This document shows, one piece after another, positions 40,401-48,076 of a stretch of DNA of 64,000 bases (positions are counted from its first letter, which is position 1; each line of letters starts with the position of its first letter). The notes under the pieces are model-generated. The model worked only from the letters and a program-made list of their open reading frames with translations, searched no databases and was not told where the DNA came from. Made by a program: the position numbers and the translations under genes. Origin of the DNA: KBS50 sp042666615 (GTDB lineage: Bacteria; Actinomycetota; Actinomycetes; Mycobacteriales; Micromonosporaceae); the NCBI RefSeq assembly GCF_042666615.1, contig NZ_JBHTDD010000013.1, positions 124,001 to 188,000 of the forward strand, given 5' to 3'.

Positions 40401-41925
40401 CCGGCACATCTACGCGCCGAACGGCAACGAGCTGGTCACCTTCCCCGGGGCGGCGACCGGCGACTGCATCGACCACATCCTGACCCCGCCCGCGGCGGGC
40501 GGCGGCGCCGACGCGTCCGGCACCGGCCGGATCACCGGTGCCGGTGCCGGTGGCGGTGTCGGTGGCGGTGGCACCGAGTCGGTGACGGCCGAGGTGGACC
40601 GGGTGGTGCGGCTGGTCCTCGACCACGCGACGCACCGCCCCGACGAGTCCCTCGGGGTCATCACCATGGGCCTCACCCACGCCGAGCGGGTCGACGTGGC
40701 GTTGCGGCATGCCTTGGCCGACCGGCCGGACCTCGACCCGTACTTCCGCGACCGGGCCGGCGAGCCGTTCTTCGTCAAGAGCATCGAGCGGGTGCAGGGT
40801 GACGAGCGGGACGCCATCATCCTGTCCGTCGGCTACGGCAGGACCCCGGACGGTCGGATGCTCTACCGGTTCGGACCGATCAACAACGCCGGTGGCCATC
40901 GCCGGCTCAACGTGGCGGTCACCCGGGCCCGGCGGCGGGCCACAGTGGTCAGCTCGTTCGCGGCCCGGGACCTGGATCCGGGTCGGCTGGGCGCGTTCGG
41001 GGCGAAGCTGCTGCGCGCCTACCTGGAGTACGCCGAACTGCGCGGCGAGCGGCTCGACCCGTCCTCCGCGCCGCCGCTCAACCCGTTCGAGGCCGACGTC
41101 CGGGACCGGCTCGCCGGGGCCGGAATCGCCGTCGTCCCGCAGTACGGCGCGAGTGGTTACCGGATCGACTTCGCCGTGCCGCACCCGCACCGGCCCGGTG
41201 AGATGGTCCTCGCCATCGAGGCGGACGGCGCGTCGTACCACTCCTCGCCGACGGCCCGCGACCGTGACCGGCTCCGCCAGGAGCACCTGGAACGGCTCGG
41301 CTGGCGGTTCCACCGGATCTGGTCCACCGCGTGGTTCCGGGACGCCGAAGCCGAGGTGGCCCGGGTGCGGGCCGCGTACGAGGCCGCGATCGCCGACGCG
41401 GACCACGGGTACGCGGTCCGGACCGCCACGCCCCGCCCGACCTGTCCCGACCAGGAGGACGTCTTTGTCTCCTCGCCGGACGCGGGCGGCGATGCGGGGC
41501 CGGCCTTGGCGCGGCCGGTTCGGGAGCAGCCGGCGCTGCCCGAGCCGGCGCGGGCGCTGCCGGAACAGCCGGACCGGTCGGTGCCGGACCGGGACCGGAC
41601 GCTGCCGGACCGGGACCGGACGCTGCCGGACCTGGAACGGACGCTGCCGCTGCCGGACCTGGCGCCGAACCTGGAACGGACGTCGCCGGAGCCGGAACGG
41701 GCCCTGCCCCGGCCGCGGCTGTCACCGGGCTCGCCGATAACCGAGTACCACCGGTGGGAGTTGGCCGACCTGGTGCGCTGGATCGAGAGCGACGGCCGGC
41801 TGCGCACCGAAGACGAGATCCTCACTGAGGCGATCGGTGAGTTGGGCTTCCGCAAGCGCGGGTCGCGGATTGTCGCCGCCCTGCGGACCGCCATCGCCGA
41901 CGCCCGCCGTCCGGAAGCCCGCTGA
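37441..41925 (+). CDS. DUF4011-superfamily I helicase-Vsr-like nuclease (antiphage type)
   Basis: 1494 residues from ATG 37441 (GGAGGAG 4 nt upstream). Domains in order: DUF4011 N-terminus (RWARSLVDTSGSNRLLFFRHL at 19), a Pro/Arg low-complexity insertion (64-140), helicase Walker A GPPGTGKS (about 365), Walker B VVFDEASQVEP (about 893), motifs IERVQGDERDAIILS and NVAVTRARRRATVVSS, then a Vsr/MTES_1575-type endonuclease (about 1215-1310, GYRIDFAV, AIEADGASYHSS, LGWRFHRIWSTAWF). An Arg/Pro-rich repeat linker (1370-1425, DRTLPDRDRTLPDLERTLP) leads to a winged-helix-like DUF3320 end. Proteins with this DUF4011-helicase-Vsr order have been reported as single-gene phage defence; activity here is inferred. 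Confidence 0.92.
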   Translation: MTMLDGERGRRVADAAERWARSLVDTSGSNRLLFFRHLRAGTLDLAGADQAAVGRLLAGRSQTLGQLFPTRRTGPDRPTTSAQPARARPVPGQSALDRPRHPTAIERPTPDRPAFEPAPGATIHGDEPDHGGNGTDENGTDGGKRQADARRRLRTIRARMRELAEERGLDAGYLVSGFASWPEPESTGNPDAPVLLYPLRIEALTATETDFRLRVDPTPIVNPVLLVKLARDYRVGLTEDELLSELPEGDIDPGPLLDRLQAAATGRIDGFRTSRARVIGTFVYEKLPMVQDIERNADLLAGSDVVAALAGDVAAATALAAPVPVPVDAPDSVPPEDEFLVLDADSSQNYVVNAVVAGQHLVVKGPPGTGKSQTIANIIAALAARGRTTLFVAEKRAAIEAVLHRLASVGLDDLVMNLHGGGTSRRELAQALGGRLQRIAQERQPDVADLGRQLTDRRGELVGHHDALHRRHQPWGLSASQIQESLLALGPAGTGFRWQAPTLHGLDPDTVEDVVGAAGELARLGDFDGSLPDTPWRAATIAHPSDVPEALTAAGRAAYEVLPRARRALDDVLAEVGLRPPADRREWRDRMDLLDAVAGTLRRFAPAVFDGDLDRWLAATADRPARRSATVSLGWWQRRAATKEIRALWRGTDRPTREELNAALRLAAEQRDRWRRATADGGPPRAAATLPAATAALADLERTLAPVRAALPDLDGPPDRLSTEVEALAADQRGLRRVARRNELRATLVGWHLTPLLGELAQRRAGDAEAERLVRYAWLHSILDHIALTDARYAAADPDVLTTAAAGFRRADRAHIAATPARIRRAAAAHLVATLDRYPDQQQLVRREAAKKARHRPVRELFRDAPEVLLAVKPCWAMSPLLVSQVLPAQRLFDVVVFDEASQVEPVDGITSIMRGRQVVVAGDEHQLPPTRFFASDHDPTDDDEGALTDDVESLLQAFAAALPLTQNKHLAWHYRSRDERLIAFSNRHIYAPNGNELVTFPGAATGDCIDHILTPPAAGGGADASGTGRITGAGAGGGVGGGGTESVTAEVDRVVRLVLDHATHRPDESLGVITMGLTHAERVDVALRHALADRPDLDPYFRDRAGEPFFVKSIERVQGDERDAIILSVGYGRTPDGRMLYRFGPINNAGGHRRLNVAVTRARRRATVVSSFAARDLDPGRLGAFGAKLLRAYLEYAELRGERLDPSSAPPLNPFEADVRDRLAGAGIAVVPQYGASGYRIDFAVPHPHRPGEMVLAIEADGASYHSSPTARDRDRLRQEHLERLGWRFHRIWSTAWFRDAEAEVARVRAAYEAAIADADHGYAVRTATPRPTCPDQEDVFVSSPDAGGDAGPALARPVREQPALPEPARALPEQPDRSVPDRDRTLPDRDRTLPDLERTLPLPDLAPNLERTSPEPERALPRPRLSPGSPITEYHRWELADLVRWIESDGRLRTEDEILTEAIGELGFRKRGSRIVAALRTAIADARRPEAR

Positions 41926-41973
41926 CGCCACGCAGTCCGGGCCAGGATCGCCGGCCCCGGACCCCGGACCCTA

Positions 41974-42049
41974 GATCGACTCGATGTCGGCGAAGTTGGG
42001 GGGGTTGAGGCGTCCTCGACACCCCTGTTTCGCCGATATCGAGTCGATC
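41974..42049. repeat. Long palindromic element, family B
   Basis: A stem of about 28 bp: GATCGACTCGATGTCGGCGA (from 41974) pairs with TCGCCGATATCGAGTCGATC (to 42049), three to four mismatches overall, with a 20-nt loop. The right arm touches the stop codon of the convergent gene. Probably a bidirectional terminator; unrelated in sequence to the elements at 14490, 17724 and 55500 except for the design. Confidence 0.75.
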
Positions 42050-42530
42050 AGTTGCCGGCCATCGGCAACCAGTCCGATGTGTCCCGATGGCGGCCGAGGC
42101 CCACCGCGTCGAACTCGTCCCGGTGACTTCCCCGTACCACTCCGAGCCGTCGGAGGATCTGGGAGATGGGGCTGCCGGCGGCCGGAAACCGCTCGTTCAC
42201 GTCGACCGACAGGGGCCCCACCACCAACTCGCCGCCGTTCCACATTGCCGCCCGTTGGGTGCCGATGCCACCGAAGAAGTCGGCCTCGACGTACCCGACC
42301 GGTCCCGCCACCGACCAGGCTGCCAGCACCCGGTCGAATCCTCCGGGAACGCCCCCGAAGCCCAGCGGTGAGTCCTGGCTGCCGTCCCCCACCGAGTCGA
42401 ATAGCCGATCGGTCATCGGCACCATCATCACGTCCAGCGCCAACGGCACCAGCACCGCCGTGGGCTGGCCGCGCACGGCCGACCGCAACGTGTCGGCCCG
42501 GCCGATCACCGCCTCCAGCGTGTATCCCAT
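42048..42530 (-). CDS. Hypothetical protein
   Basis: 160 residues from ATG 42530. The pattern MGYTLEAVIGRADTLRSAV, VPMTDRLFDSVGDGSQ, GGFDRVLAAWSVAGPVGYVEADFFGG, GSPISQILRRLGV and VGLGRHRDTSDW resembles a hypothetical family common in Streptomyces, perhaps of the small immunity/SMI1-like kind, but I cannot assign it. Convergent with the helicase gene. No signal or TM. Confidence 0.7.
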   Translation of the reverse strand: MGYTLEAVIGRADTLRSAVRGQPTAVLVPLALDVMMVPMTDRLFDSVGDGSQDSPLGFGGVPGGFDRVLAAWSVAGPVGYVEADFFGGIGTQRAAMWNGGELVVGPLSVDVNERFPAAGSPISQILRRLGVVRGSHRDEFDAVGLGRHRDTSDWLPMAGN

Positions 42531-42569
42531 GGACGCCCCTACTCGTCGTCGGCCACCGGTGAGGATCAT

Positions 42570-43409
42570 CTAACGGAATGCTGCGACGTTGCGCACCGCC
42601 CAGTCGGCGAACGCGTGTGGCGGTCGGCCGAGCACCTTCTCGACGTCGGGGCTGACCCGCCGCTCGGCCTCGCTGGGCATGCCGAGGATCGCGAGCGTGC
42701 CGTCGGCCACCGGCTCCGGCATGAAACGCAGCAGGTCCGCGCGCGCCTCGTTCCGGGTCTGCTCGACGAACCGCACCGGCTCGCCGAGCGCATCACCGAT
42801 CGCCGCCGCCCGCTGCCGGGGCGAGACGAGTGCTGGACCGGTCAGCTCGTACACCTGACCAGCGTGGCCGTCCGTGGTCAGGACGGCGGCGGCGACCTCG
42901 GCGATGTCGACCGGGTCGATCATGGGAAGCCCGACATCGCCGAACGGCGCGGCGGCCGTGCGGCTGGTTCGGATCGACTCCACCCAGGCGTACGCGTTGG
43001 AGTGGAAGCCGCCCGGCCGCAGAATGGTCCACCGCAGACCGGACTGGCGGACGGCGTCCTCCAGCGTCCGAAGCGGCGCGTGCGACGGCGAATCCGGCCG
43101 CGTTCCGGCCGCCTGGGAGGACTGCAGGACGATCCGTCCGACCCCGGCGTCCCTCGCGACGGCCATGATGTCCGGCGGGCTGAGGTGCGCACCGGCTCCG
43201 GAGACGATCAGGTACATGGCGTCGGCGCCGTCGAGCACCGGCCGCAGGCTCGCCGGCTCGACGAGGTCCGCCCTAAGGTGCTGAACCCCGTCCGGAACCG
43301 GCACCTCCGGGGTTCCCCTCGACACGGCCGTAACCCGGGCACCCGCCGCCGCGAGCGCCCCCACCAGCGGCCCACCGACATTTCCGGTGGCTCCCACAAC
43401 AACGATCAC
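42570..43409 (-). CDS. NmrA-like NAD(P)-binding protein
   Basis: 279 residues from GTG 43409 (GGGGAG 5 nt upstream). Rossmann start VIVVVGATGNVGGPLVGALA, then VSGAGAHLSPPDIMAVARDAG, RWTILRPGGFHSNAY and MIDPVDIAEVAAAVL. Atypical short-chain dehydrogenase of the NmrA/quinone oxidoreductase 2 type, often sensing or reducing quinones. It diverges from an HxlR regulator, the arrangement seen for quinone or aldehyde stress genes. Confidence 0.92.
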   Translation of the reverse strand: MIVVVGATGNVGGPLVGALAAAGARVTAVSRGTPEVPVPDGVQHLRADLVEPASLRPVLDGADAMYLIVSGAGAHLSPPDIMAVARDAGVGRIVLQSSQAAGTRPDSPSHAPLRTLEDAVRQSGLRWTILRPGGFHSNAYAWVESIRTSRTAAAPFGDVGLPMIDPVDIAEVAAAVLTTDGHAGQVYELTGPALVSPRQRAAAIGDALGEPVRFVEQTRNEARADLLRFMPEPVADGTLAILGMPSEAERRVSPDVEKVLGRPPHAFADWAVRNVAAFR

Positions 43410-43471
43410 AACGACTCCCCTGGTCGCGTCGGTTGCCACCGGATAGGTGGCCTGGATCGCGGGACACCGGC

Positions 43472-43513
43472 CGGCCAAGACCCTGGCACGGTCGGCCAAG
43501 ACCCTGGCACGGG
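43472..43513. repeat. 21-bp direct repeat, two units plus a degenerate third
   Basis: CGGCCAAGACCCTGGCACGG plus T occurs at 43472-43492 and 43493-43513; a diverged third copy follows. It lies in the NmrA leader. Confidence 0.75.
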
Positions 43514-43572
43514 TCGGCCAGGAGCCTCGCACCGGTCGGTGCACGCGACGCGAGGGAAGCTAGCATCGTGGA

Positions 43573-43603
43573 GATAGTAGGTACCTAGGGGAAAGTGACT
43601 ATC
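43573..43603. promoter_or_regulatory. Nested dyads in NmrA/HxlR divergent promoter
   Basis: TAGGTACCTA (43578-43587) is a perfect palindrome. It is flanked by GATAGT (43573-43578) and its complement ACTATC (43598-43603). The site is 14 bp before the HxlR start and is the likely HxlR operator. Confidence 0.5.
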
Positions 43604-43616
43604 CGAAGGGGATCGG

Positions 43617-44012
43617 ATGAGCGCGGAAGTCAGCTGGTCGGCGGCGACCCGATCCACCGATCCCGAGTTGGCATGCCCGATCGCCCCCGTTGTGGACATC
43701 GTGTTCAGTCGCTGGACGACACCGATCCTGTGGAGCCTCCACGAGTACGGCCGGCAGCGGTTCGTCGAGCTTGAGCGGCGAATCACAAACGTCACGCCGA
43801 AGGTGCTGACCCAGCGGCTACGCCAGCTGGAACGGGACGGCTTGATCACCCGCACCTACCACCCCGAGGTTCCACCTCGGGTGGAGTACGAGATCAGCGA
43901 ACTGGGCCGCAGCCTGGCACCCCTGTTCGCCACGCTTGCCGAGTGGGCCGCGACCAACCTGCCGAAGGTCGAACGGGCGCGCCACGCCCACGACGCCGGA
44001 GCTGTCCGCTGA
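43617..44012 (+). CDS. HxlR family transcriptional regulator
   Basis: 131 residues with the HxlR winged helix: CPIAPVVDIVFSRWTTPILWSL (Cys about 20 is the conserved redox Cys), FVELERRITNVTPKVLTQRLRQLERDGL, wing YHPEVPPRVEYEISELG. HxlR proteins repress or activate genes for quinone, aldehyde or hypochlorite detoxification. Divergent to the NmrA-like oxidoreductase gene. Confidence 0.92.
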   Translation: MSAEVSWSAATRSTDPELACPIAPVVDIVFSRWTTPILWSLHEYGRQRFVELERRITNVTPKVLTQRLRQLERDGLITRTYHPEVPPRVEYEISELGRSLAPLFATLAEWAATNLPKVERARHAHDAGAVR

Positions 44013-44215
44013 CCACTTCCCGGCAGCCGCCGACGGCGGTCGACCTCACTGACTGTGGCCGACTCCCGACAGTTACCACCGCCTGAAGCTTCTTGACTCA
44101 CCGCACAGTTCACGCCAACCATAGGTAGGCCGACATCAATTGTTGGCTCGGCGGCCCGACGGGGGCGGGCCGCCATCAGCGGAGAGTCAACGGGGGATCT
44201 TTCCGCACGTCATCG

Positions 44216-44249
44216 CCGTGTCGCGGGGGTCATCACGCCCGCGACACGG
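44216..44249 (+). terminator. Terminator-like hairpin downstream of HxlR gene
   Basis: CCGTGTCGCGGG (44216-44227) and CCCGCGACACGG (44238-44249) form a perfect 12-bp stem with a 10-nt loop. Confidence 0.7.
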
Positions 44250-44604
44250 TGCTGATCGTCGCGCGATTCCTTGCAGATCAAGACGTTTCTGGAGACGCTC
44301 ATAAACCATTCTTCGCTGCCTGACCATCCGTTGTGGAATGGCAATGCAGCCGACAAACGCCGTCGCCGGCAACGACGAGATCGACCTGGGCCAGAACATC
44401 GACGGGTCCGGCTGGGCCTCAACATCGCCGATGTCATCACCGTTCACAGGCTGCGCGCCGACGAGGCCGCCGGGCCCATCGAGCCCTGATCCGTCCCACG
44501 GGGAACCCGGCCGGGCAGAGAGTTGCCCGGCCGGGGCCGGACTGCGATCGTGCACACCTCACCGGCCCTTCCTGGTGCATCCGGGGCACGGCGCCGGTGG
44601 CGAC
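44250..44604. other. Intergenic region without visible gene
   Basis: About 355 bp, locally lower in GC around 44270-44345. Short open frames on both strands have no ribosome site and no recognisable product. I see no repeat or structure. Confidence 0.4.
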
Positions 44605-44970
44605 TCAGGCCGGCTGTTCGGCGAGCCGGCGCACGTCGATTTCCATGTCGTCGATGTAGCCGACGAACAGGTCGGCAAACCGACGAGCCCACTCCACGGC
44701 CTCGTCGTGCGACCGCACCTGGATCATGGCGAACCCGGCGATCAGCTCCTTGGTTTCGATGAACGGCCCATCGGTGACGGTCTTCCTGCCACCGGAGACG
44801 GTGATCCGGGAGGCGCCCTCCGAGGTGGGTCTCAACCCCTCGGCCGCCAGCAGCACCCCTGCGTTCATCGCCTCCTGGACGAAGCCGCCCATCCGTTCGA
44901 CGAACTCCGGGGTCGGGTCGTAAGCGTTCGGGATCGCCTCGTCGAGCTTGTGCATGAGCATGTAGCGCAT
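44605..44970 (-). CDS. YciI/DGPF-family protein
   Basis: 121 residues: MRYMLMHKLDEAIPNAYDPT, VSGGRKTVTDGPFIETKELIAGFAMIQV with the DGPF signature, and the ferredoxin-like fold end. DGPF proteins accompany ECF42 sigma factors; such a sigma gene lies 828 bp upstream on the same strand, with a DUF998 gene between, so the three probably form one unit. Confidence 0.92.
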   Translation of the reverse strand: MRYMLMHKLDEAIPNAYDPTPEFVERMGGFVQEAMNAGVLLAAEGLRPTSEGASRITVSGGRKTVTDGPFIETKELIAGFAMIQVRSHDEAVEWARRFADLFVGYIDDMEIDVRRLAEQPA

Positions 44971-45001
44971 CGGTGGTCTTCCTTCCTTGGTCGTCGGAGT
45001 G

Positions 45002-45673
45002 TCAGATGGTCTCGGAGCGGATCCGGGCGGTCAGCGCGGACAGCCAGCCGAAGATGACCAACGCGCCGGCGGCCATCGCGATGCTGAGCGTCTCCAGGTT
45101 CGGCCAGGCGACAACGACACCGGTGGCCACCACCGGGAGCACGCTCAGCGCCACCCAGCCCGGCCGGCGCAGGCCCGCGAACCGGCGGGCGAAGATCACC
45201 GCGGCCACGGCGAGTGACCCGAAGGTGAGCATCGCTCCCACGCCGTGCCCGATGGCATGCCAGCTCATCGTCTCCGGCGCCCCCTGCGGTGCGCCGACCG
45301 GCCAGCCCATGCTCGGGTCGCTGATCATGACGCCGGCGACGATCATCCCGATTCCGGCCACGCCGATCAGACCGGCACCCCAGTGGCCGGCCCGCTGACG
45401 GCGCAAGGCCCGCCGGAGTCCAGCGGCACCGGTCAGCACCAGCAGCCCGGTGAGCACGAAGTTGGTGATCTGGATCCAGCCCCAGTCGCCGAGGGCCAGC
45501 AGGCTCAGTGGCATCCGGCTCAGGTCGAACCCGTCCCGGGTGAGTAGTTGGACCCCGGTCACGCCGAGGAACACGGGCCCCGCCGCCACCCCGCCGGTCA
45601 GCAGCCGCCTGGTCCTCTGGGTGTTCTCCTGTGCGGCGATCGCCACCGCCGGGCTCGGCATTGTGGTTGCCAT
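45002..45673 (-). CDS. DUF998-type membrane protein
   Basis: 223 residues from ATG 45673, behind GAGGAGG. Six hydrophobic segments with the DUF998-like features GVAAGPVFLGVTGVQLLTRD and SWHAIGHGVGAMLTFGSLA. Function unknown. It is located between the ECF42 sigma and DGPF genes. Confidence 0.8.
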   Translation of the reverse strand: MATTMPSPAVAIAAQENTQRTRRLLTGGVAAGPVFLGVTGVQLLTRDGFDLSRMPLSLLALGDWGWIQITNFVLTGLLVLTGAAGLRRALRRQRAGHWGAGLIGVAGIGMIVAGVMISDPSMGWPVGAPQGAPETMSWHAIGHGVGAMLTFGSLAVAAVIFARRFAGLRRPGWVALSVLPVVATGVVVAWPNLETLSIAMAAGALVIFGWLSALTARIRSETI

Positions 45674-45798
45674 CGTCTCGACCTCCTCGTCTACCGCCCC
45701 CGATGGGATCGGCTCCACTGACGCGTCGAGCGACCATCATCGGAATCGACATGCCGGTCGTAGGAATCTTGAGAAGGGCCGTGACCTCTGGAAAGGGC

Positions 45799-47070
45799 TC
45801 ATTCGGTGGACGTGACGCAGGCTGCCGCCCGGTCCCGAAGCAGTGCCCGCTCCCGCTCGTTGTCGGTCAACTCGGCCGCCCGCTCGAACTCGACCCGGGC
45901 CTCGGCCAGCCTGCCCACCTTGGCCAGCAGGTCTCCCAGCACGCTGGGCAACAGGTGGTAGCCGGCCAGCGCCGGCTCACCGAGCAGGGCCTGAGCCAGG
46001 TCCAGACCAGCGGCCGGTCCGTCGACGAACGACACGGCAACCGCCCGGTTCAGCTCCACCACCGGCGACGGCACCAGCCGGGCCAACTCCGCGTACAGCG
46101 CGACGATCCGGGGCCAGTCGGTCTCGGCCGGGGTACGGGCCCGAGCGTGGCACGCCGCGATCTCCGCCTGCACCGTGTACGGCCCGACCGATCCGGGCAA
46201 CGCCCGCACCCGGTCCAGGGCGGCCAGTCCACGCCGGATGAAAGTCTGGTTCCAGCGGCTGCGGTCCTGGTCGAAGAGCAGCACCGGTGCCCCGGACGGG
46301 TCGACGCGGACCGCGTTGCGGGACATCTGGATCTCCATGAGCGCGGTCAGTCCGAACACCTCGGGCTGGTCCGGCATCAACCGGCAGAGGATCCGGCCGA
46401 GCCGCAACGCGTCCTCACACAGCGCGGGGCGCATCCAGTCATCCCCGGCGGTCGCCGCGTAGCCCTCGTTGAAGATCAGGTAGATGACCTCCAGCACCGA
46501 GTCGAGCCGTTCGGCCCGTTCCGCCGCGTCCGGTGTCTCGAACGGCACCCGTGCCTCGGCGATTGTCTTCTTGGCCCGCACGATCCGCTGGGCGACCGTG
46601 GACTCCGAGACCAGGAACGCCCGGGCGATCTCCCCCGTGGTCAGCCCGCCCAGCATCCGCAGGGTGAGCGCGGCCCGCGCCGGCGCGGACAGCACCGGAT
46701 GGCAGGCGGTGAACACGAGCCGCAGCAGGTCGTCCTCGATCGGCTCGTCCATCGTCGCGTCGAAGTCCGGTTCGTACCCGTCGGCGACCAGTTCACGGCC
46801 GTGACCGGCCAGTTTGCGGTCGATCATCTGCCGGCGGCGCAGCCCGTCGATCGCCCGCCGCTTGCCGACCGTCATCAACCAGGCACCGGGATTGTCCGGT
46901 ACGCCGTCGACGGGCCACTGCTCCAGGGCGGCGACGAGCGCGTCCTGCGCCAGTTCCTCGCCCCAACCCACGTCCCGCACCATCCGGGACAGGCCGGCGA
47001 CCAACCGCGCCGACTCCATCCGCCACACCGCCTCCACGGTGCGCCGTACCTCGTTGGTCCCCACGGGCAC
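45799..47070 (-). CDS. ECF42 RNA polymerase sigma factor with DUF6596 extension
   Basis: 423 residues from GTG 47070. Region 2 (ESARLVAGLSRMVRDVGWGEELAQDALVAAL) and region 4 (APARAALTLRMLGGLTTGEIARAFLVSESTVAQRIVRAK) are followed by a 200-residue TPR-like DUF6596 domain (LDSVLEVIYLIFNEGYAAT to VEFERAAELTDNERERALL). ECF42 factors are regulated through this C-terminal extension and control DGPF genes, here the one ending at 44605. A decayed paralogue is found at 61696. Confidence 0.94.
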   Translation of the reverse strand: MPVGTNEVRRTVEAVWRMESARLVAGLSRMVRDVGWGEELAQDALVAALEQWPVDGVPDNPGAWLMTVGKRRAIDGLRRRQMIDRKLAGHGRELVADGYEPDFDATMDEPIEDDLLRLVFTACHPVLSAPARAALTLRMLGGLTTGEIARAFLVSESTVAQRIVRAKKTIAEARVPFETPDAAERAERLDSVLEVIYLIFNEGYAATAGDDWMRPALCEDALRLGRILCRLMPDQPEVFGLTALMEIQMSRNAVRVDPSGAPVLLFDQDRSRWNQTFIRRGLAALDRVRALPGSVGPYTVQAEIAACHARARTPAETDWPRIVALYAELARLVPSPVVELNRAVAVSFVDGPAAGLDLAQALLGEPALAGYHLLPSVLGDLLAKVGRLAEARVEFERAAELTDNERERALLRDRAAACVTSTE

Positions 47071-47166
47071 CGATCAGACCAGCAACCCCGCTGACGTGCA
47101 AGGAAGGGCGGCGTGTTCCGGGTCCACGGGCGGAACCAACATAGGCCCGGGAGTGTCTAATCCGGC

Positions 47167-48063
47167 ATGCTCATCCGTAAGGCAGCATCGCTGGCTATCC
47201 TGCTCGTCGTCACTGGGTGCGGCGGGAACGTCGTTGCCACCGCGCCACCCCTCGACCAGGAAGCCTTCGACACCCGCGCGACCGAGGTCATCGACAAGTG
47301 GCGGCGATCACCGCTCGCGCGGTCCTGGCGCACCGGATTCGTACCGCTCGCGGAGCTGGCGGTGCCGCCAGCCAGCGGTTTCCCGACGGAGTCGCTCAAG
47401 CTGGCCTTCGAGGAAGGGTGGTACCGGCTGGACATCAGCCTGCCCGCTGGCCCACCGGGCACCGGCACCGTGCGCTTCCCCGACGGCAGTGACCTCGCCG
47501 TGCCCCTGATCGACGCGCGCGCCGCCGTTGACGCCATGCGCCGGAGCGATCCGCCGTGCGAGCGAGCCACGGCGGCGAGCCCACCGCCGGCCGTCCTCTG
47601 CGGTCACCTCACCATCACGGGTGCCGACCTGGTCACCACCCCGCTGTCCACCAGCCGGGGTACGGCCGTCGTGCCGGCCTGGCGGTTCGCCGTCGCCGAG
47701 CTGAGCCAACCGGTGCTGCGGGTGGCCGTCGCTCCGTCGGCCGTCACCACGCTGCCGGAATCGACCGGGGCGCCCAACCCGGCGCCGGCTGGCCTGGTCG
47801 GCGCCGAAGGGGTGACCGGCGACACCGCCGGTCGCACCGTGACCTTACGGCTGGGTGTCGGGGCGTGCGACGAGGACGTCAGGGCGCTCGTTCACGAGAC
47901 GTCCGAGGCGGTGGTGCTGGGCGGAACGGCCCGGACCCCTGATGGGCCGTGCACCAACCAGTTGCTCATCGTCACCGAACCGGTCGAGTTGGCCCAGCCC
48001 GTCGGCGTCCGAGTGGTGCTTGACGCCCGGTCAGGACGGCCTCTGGTGGTGACCCCGTCCTGA
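47167..48063 (+). CDS. Lipoprotein of unknown function with a TTA codon
   Basis: 298 residues. Lipobox VVTGC (Cys 18) after a short signal MLIRKAASLAILL. The exported part has no recognised domain and contains two Cys-bearing segments (DPPCERATAA..AVLCGHL and GVGACDED..DGPCTNQ) likely to form disulfides. Codon 227 is TTA (47845-47847), rare in this genome type, so translation may depend on the bldA-type leucyl-tRNA and development. Convergent with the protease gene. Confidence 0.75.
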   Translation: MLIRKAASLAILLVVTGCGGNVVATAPPLDQEAFDTRATEVIDKWRRSPLARSWRTGFVPLAELAVPPASGFPTESLKLAFEEGWYRLDISLPAGPPGTGTVRFPDGSDLAVPLIDARAAVDAMRRSDPPCERATAASPPPAVLCGHLTITGADLVTTPLSTSRGTAVVPAWRFAVAELSQPVLRVAVAPSAVTTLPESTGAPNPAPAGLVGAEGVTGDTAGRTVTLRLGVGACDEDVRALVHETSEAVVLGGTARTPDGPCTNQLLIVTEPVELAQPVGVRVVLDARSGRPLVVTPS

Positions 48064-48076
48064 CCGGGCGCCGTCG

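Noticed and set aside
44250..44604. Small genes in the gap between the HxlR and YciI genes
   Set aside because: Open frames are short, Arg-rich, and lack ribosome sites; none resembles a known protein.
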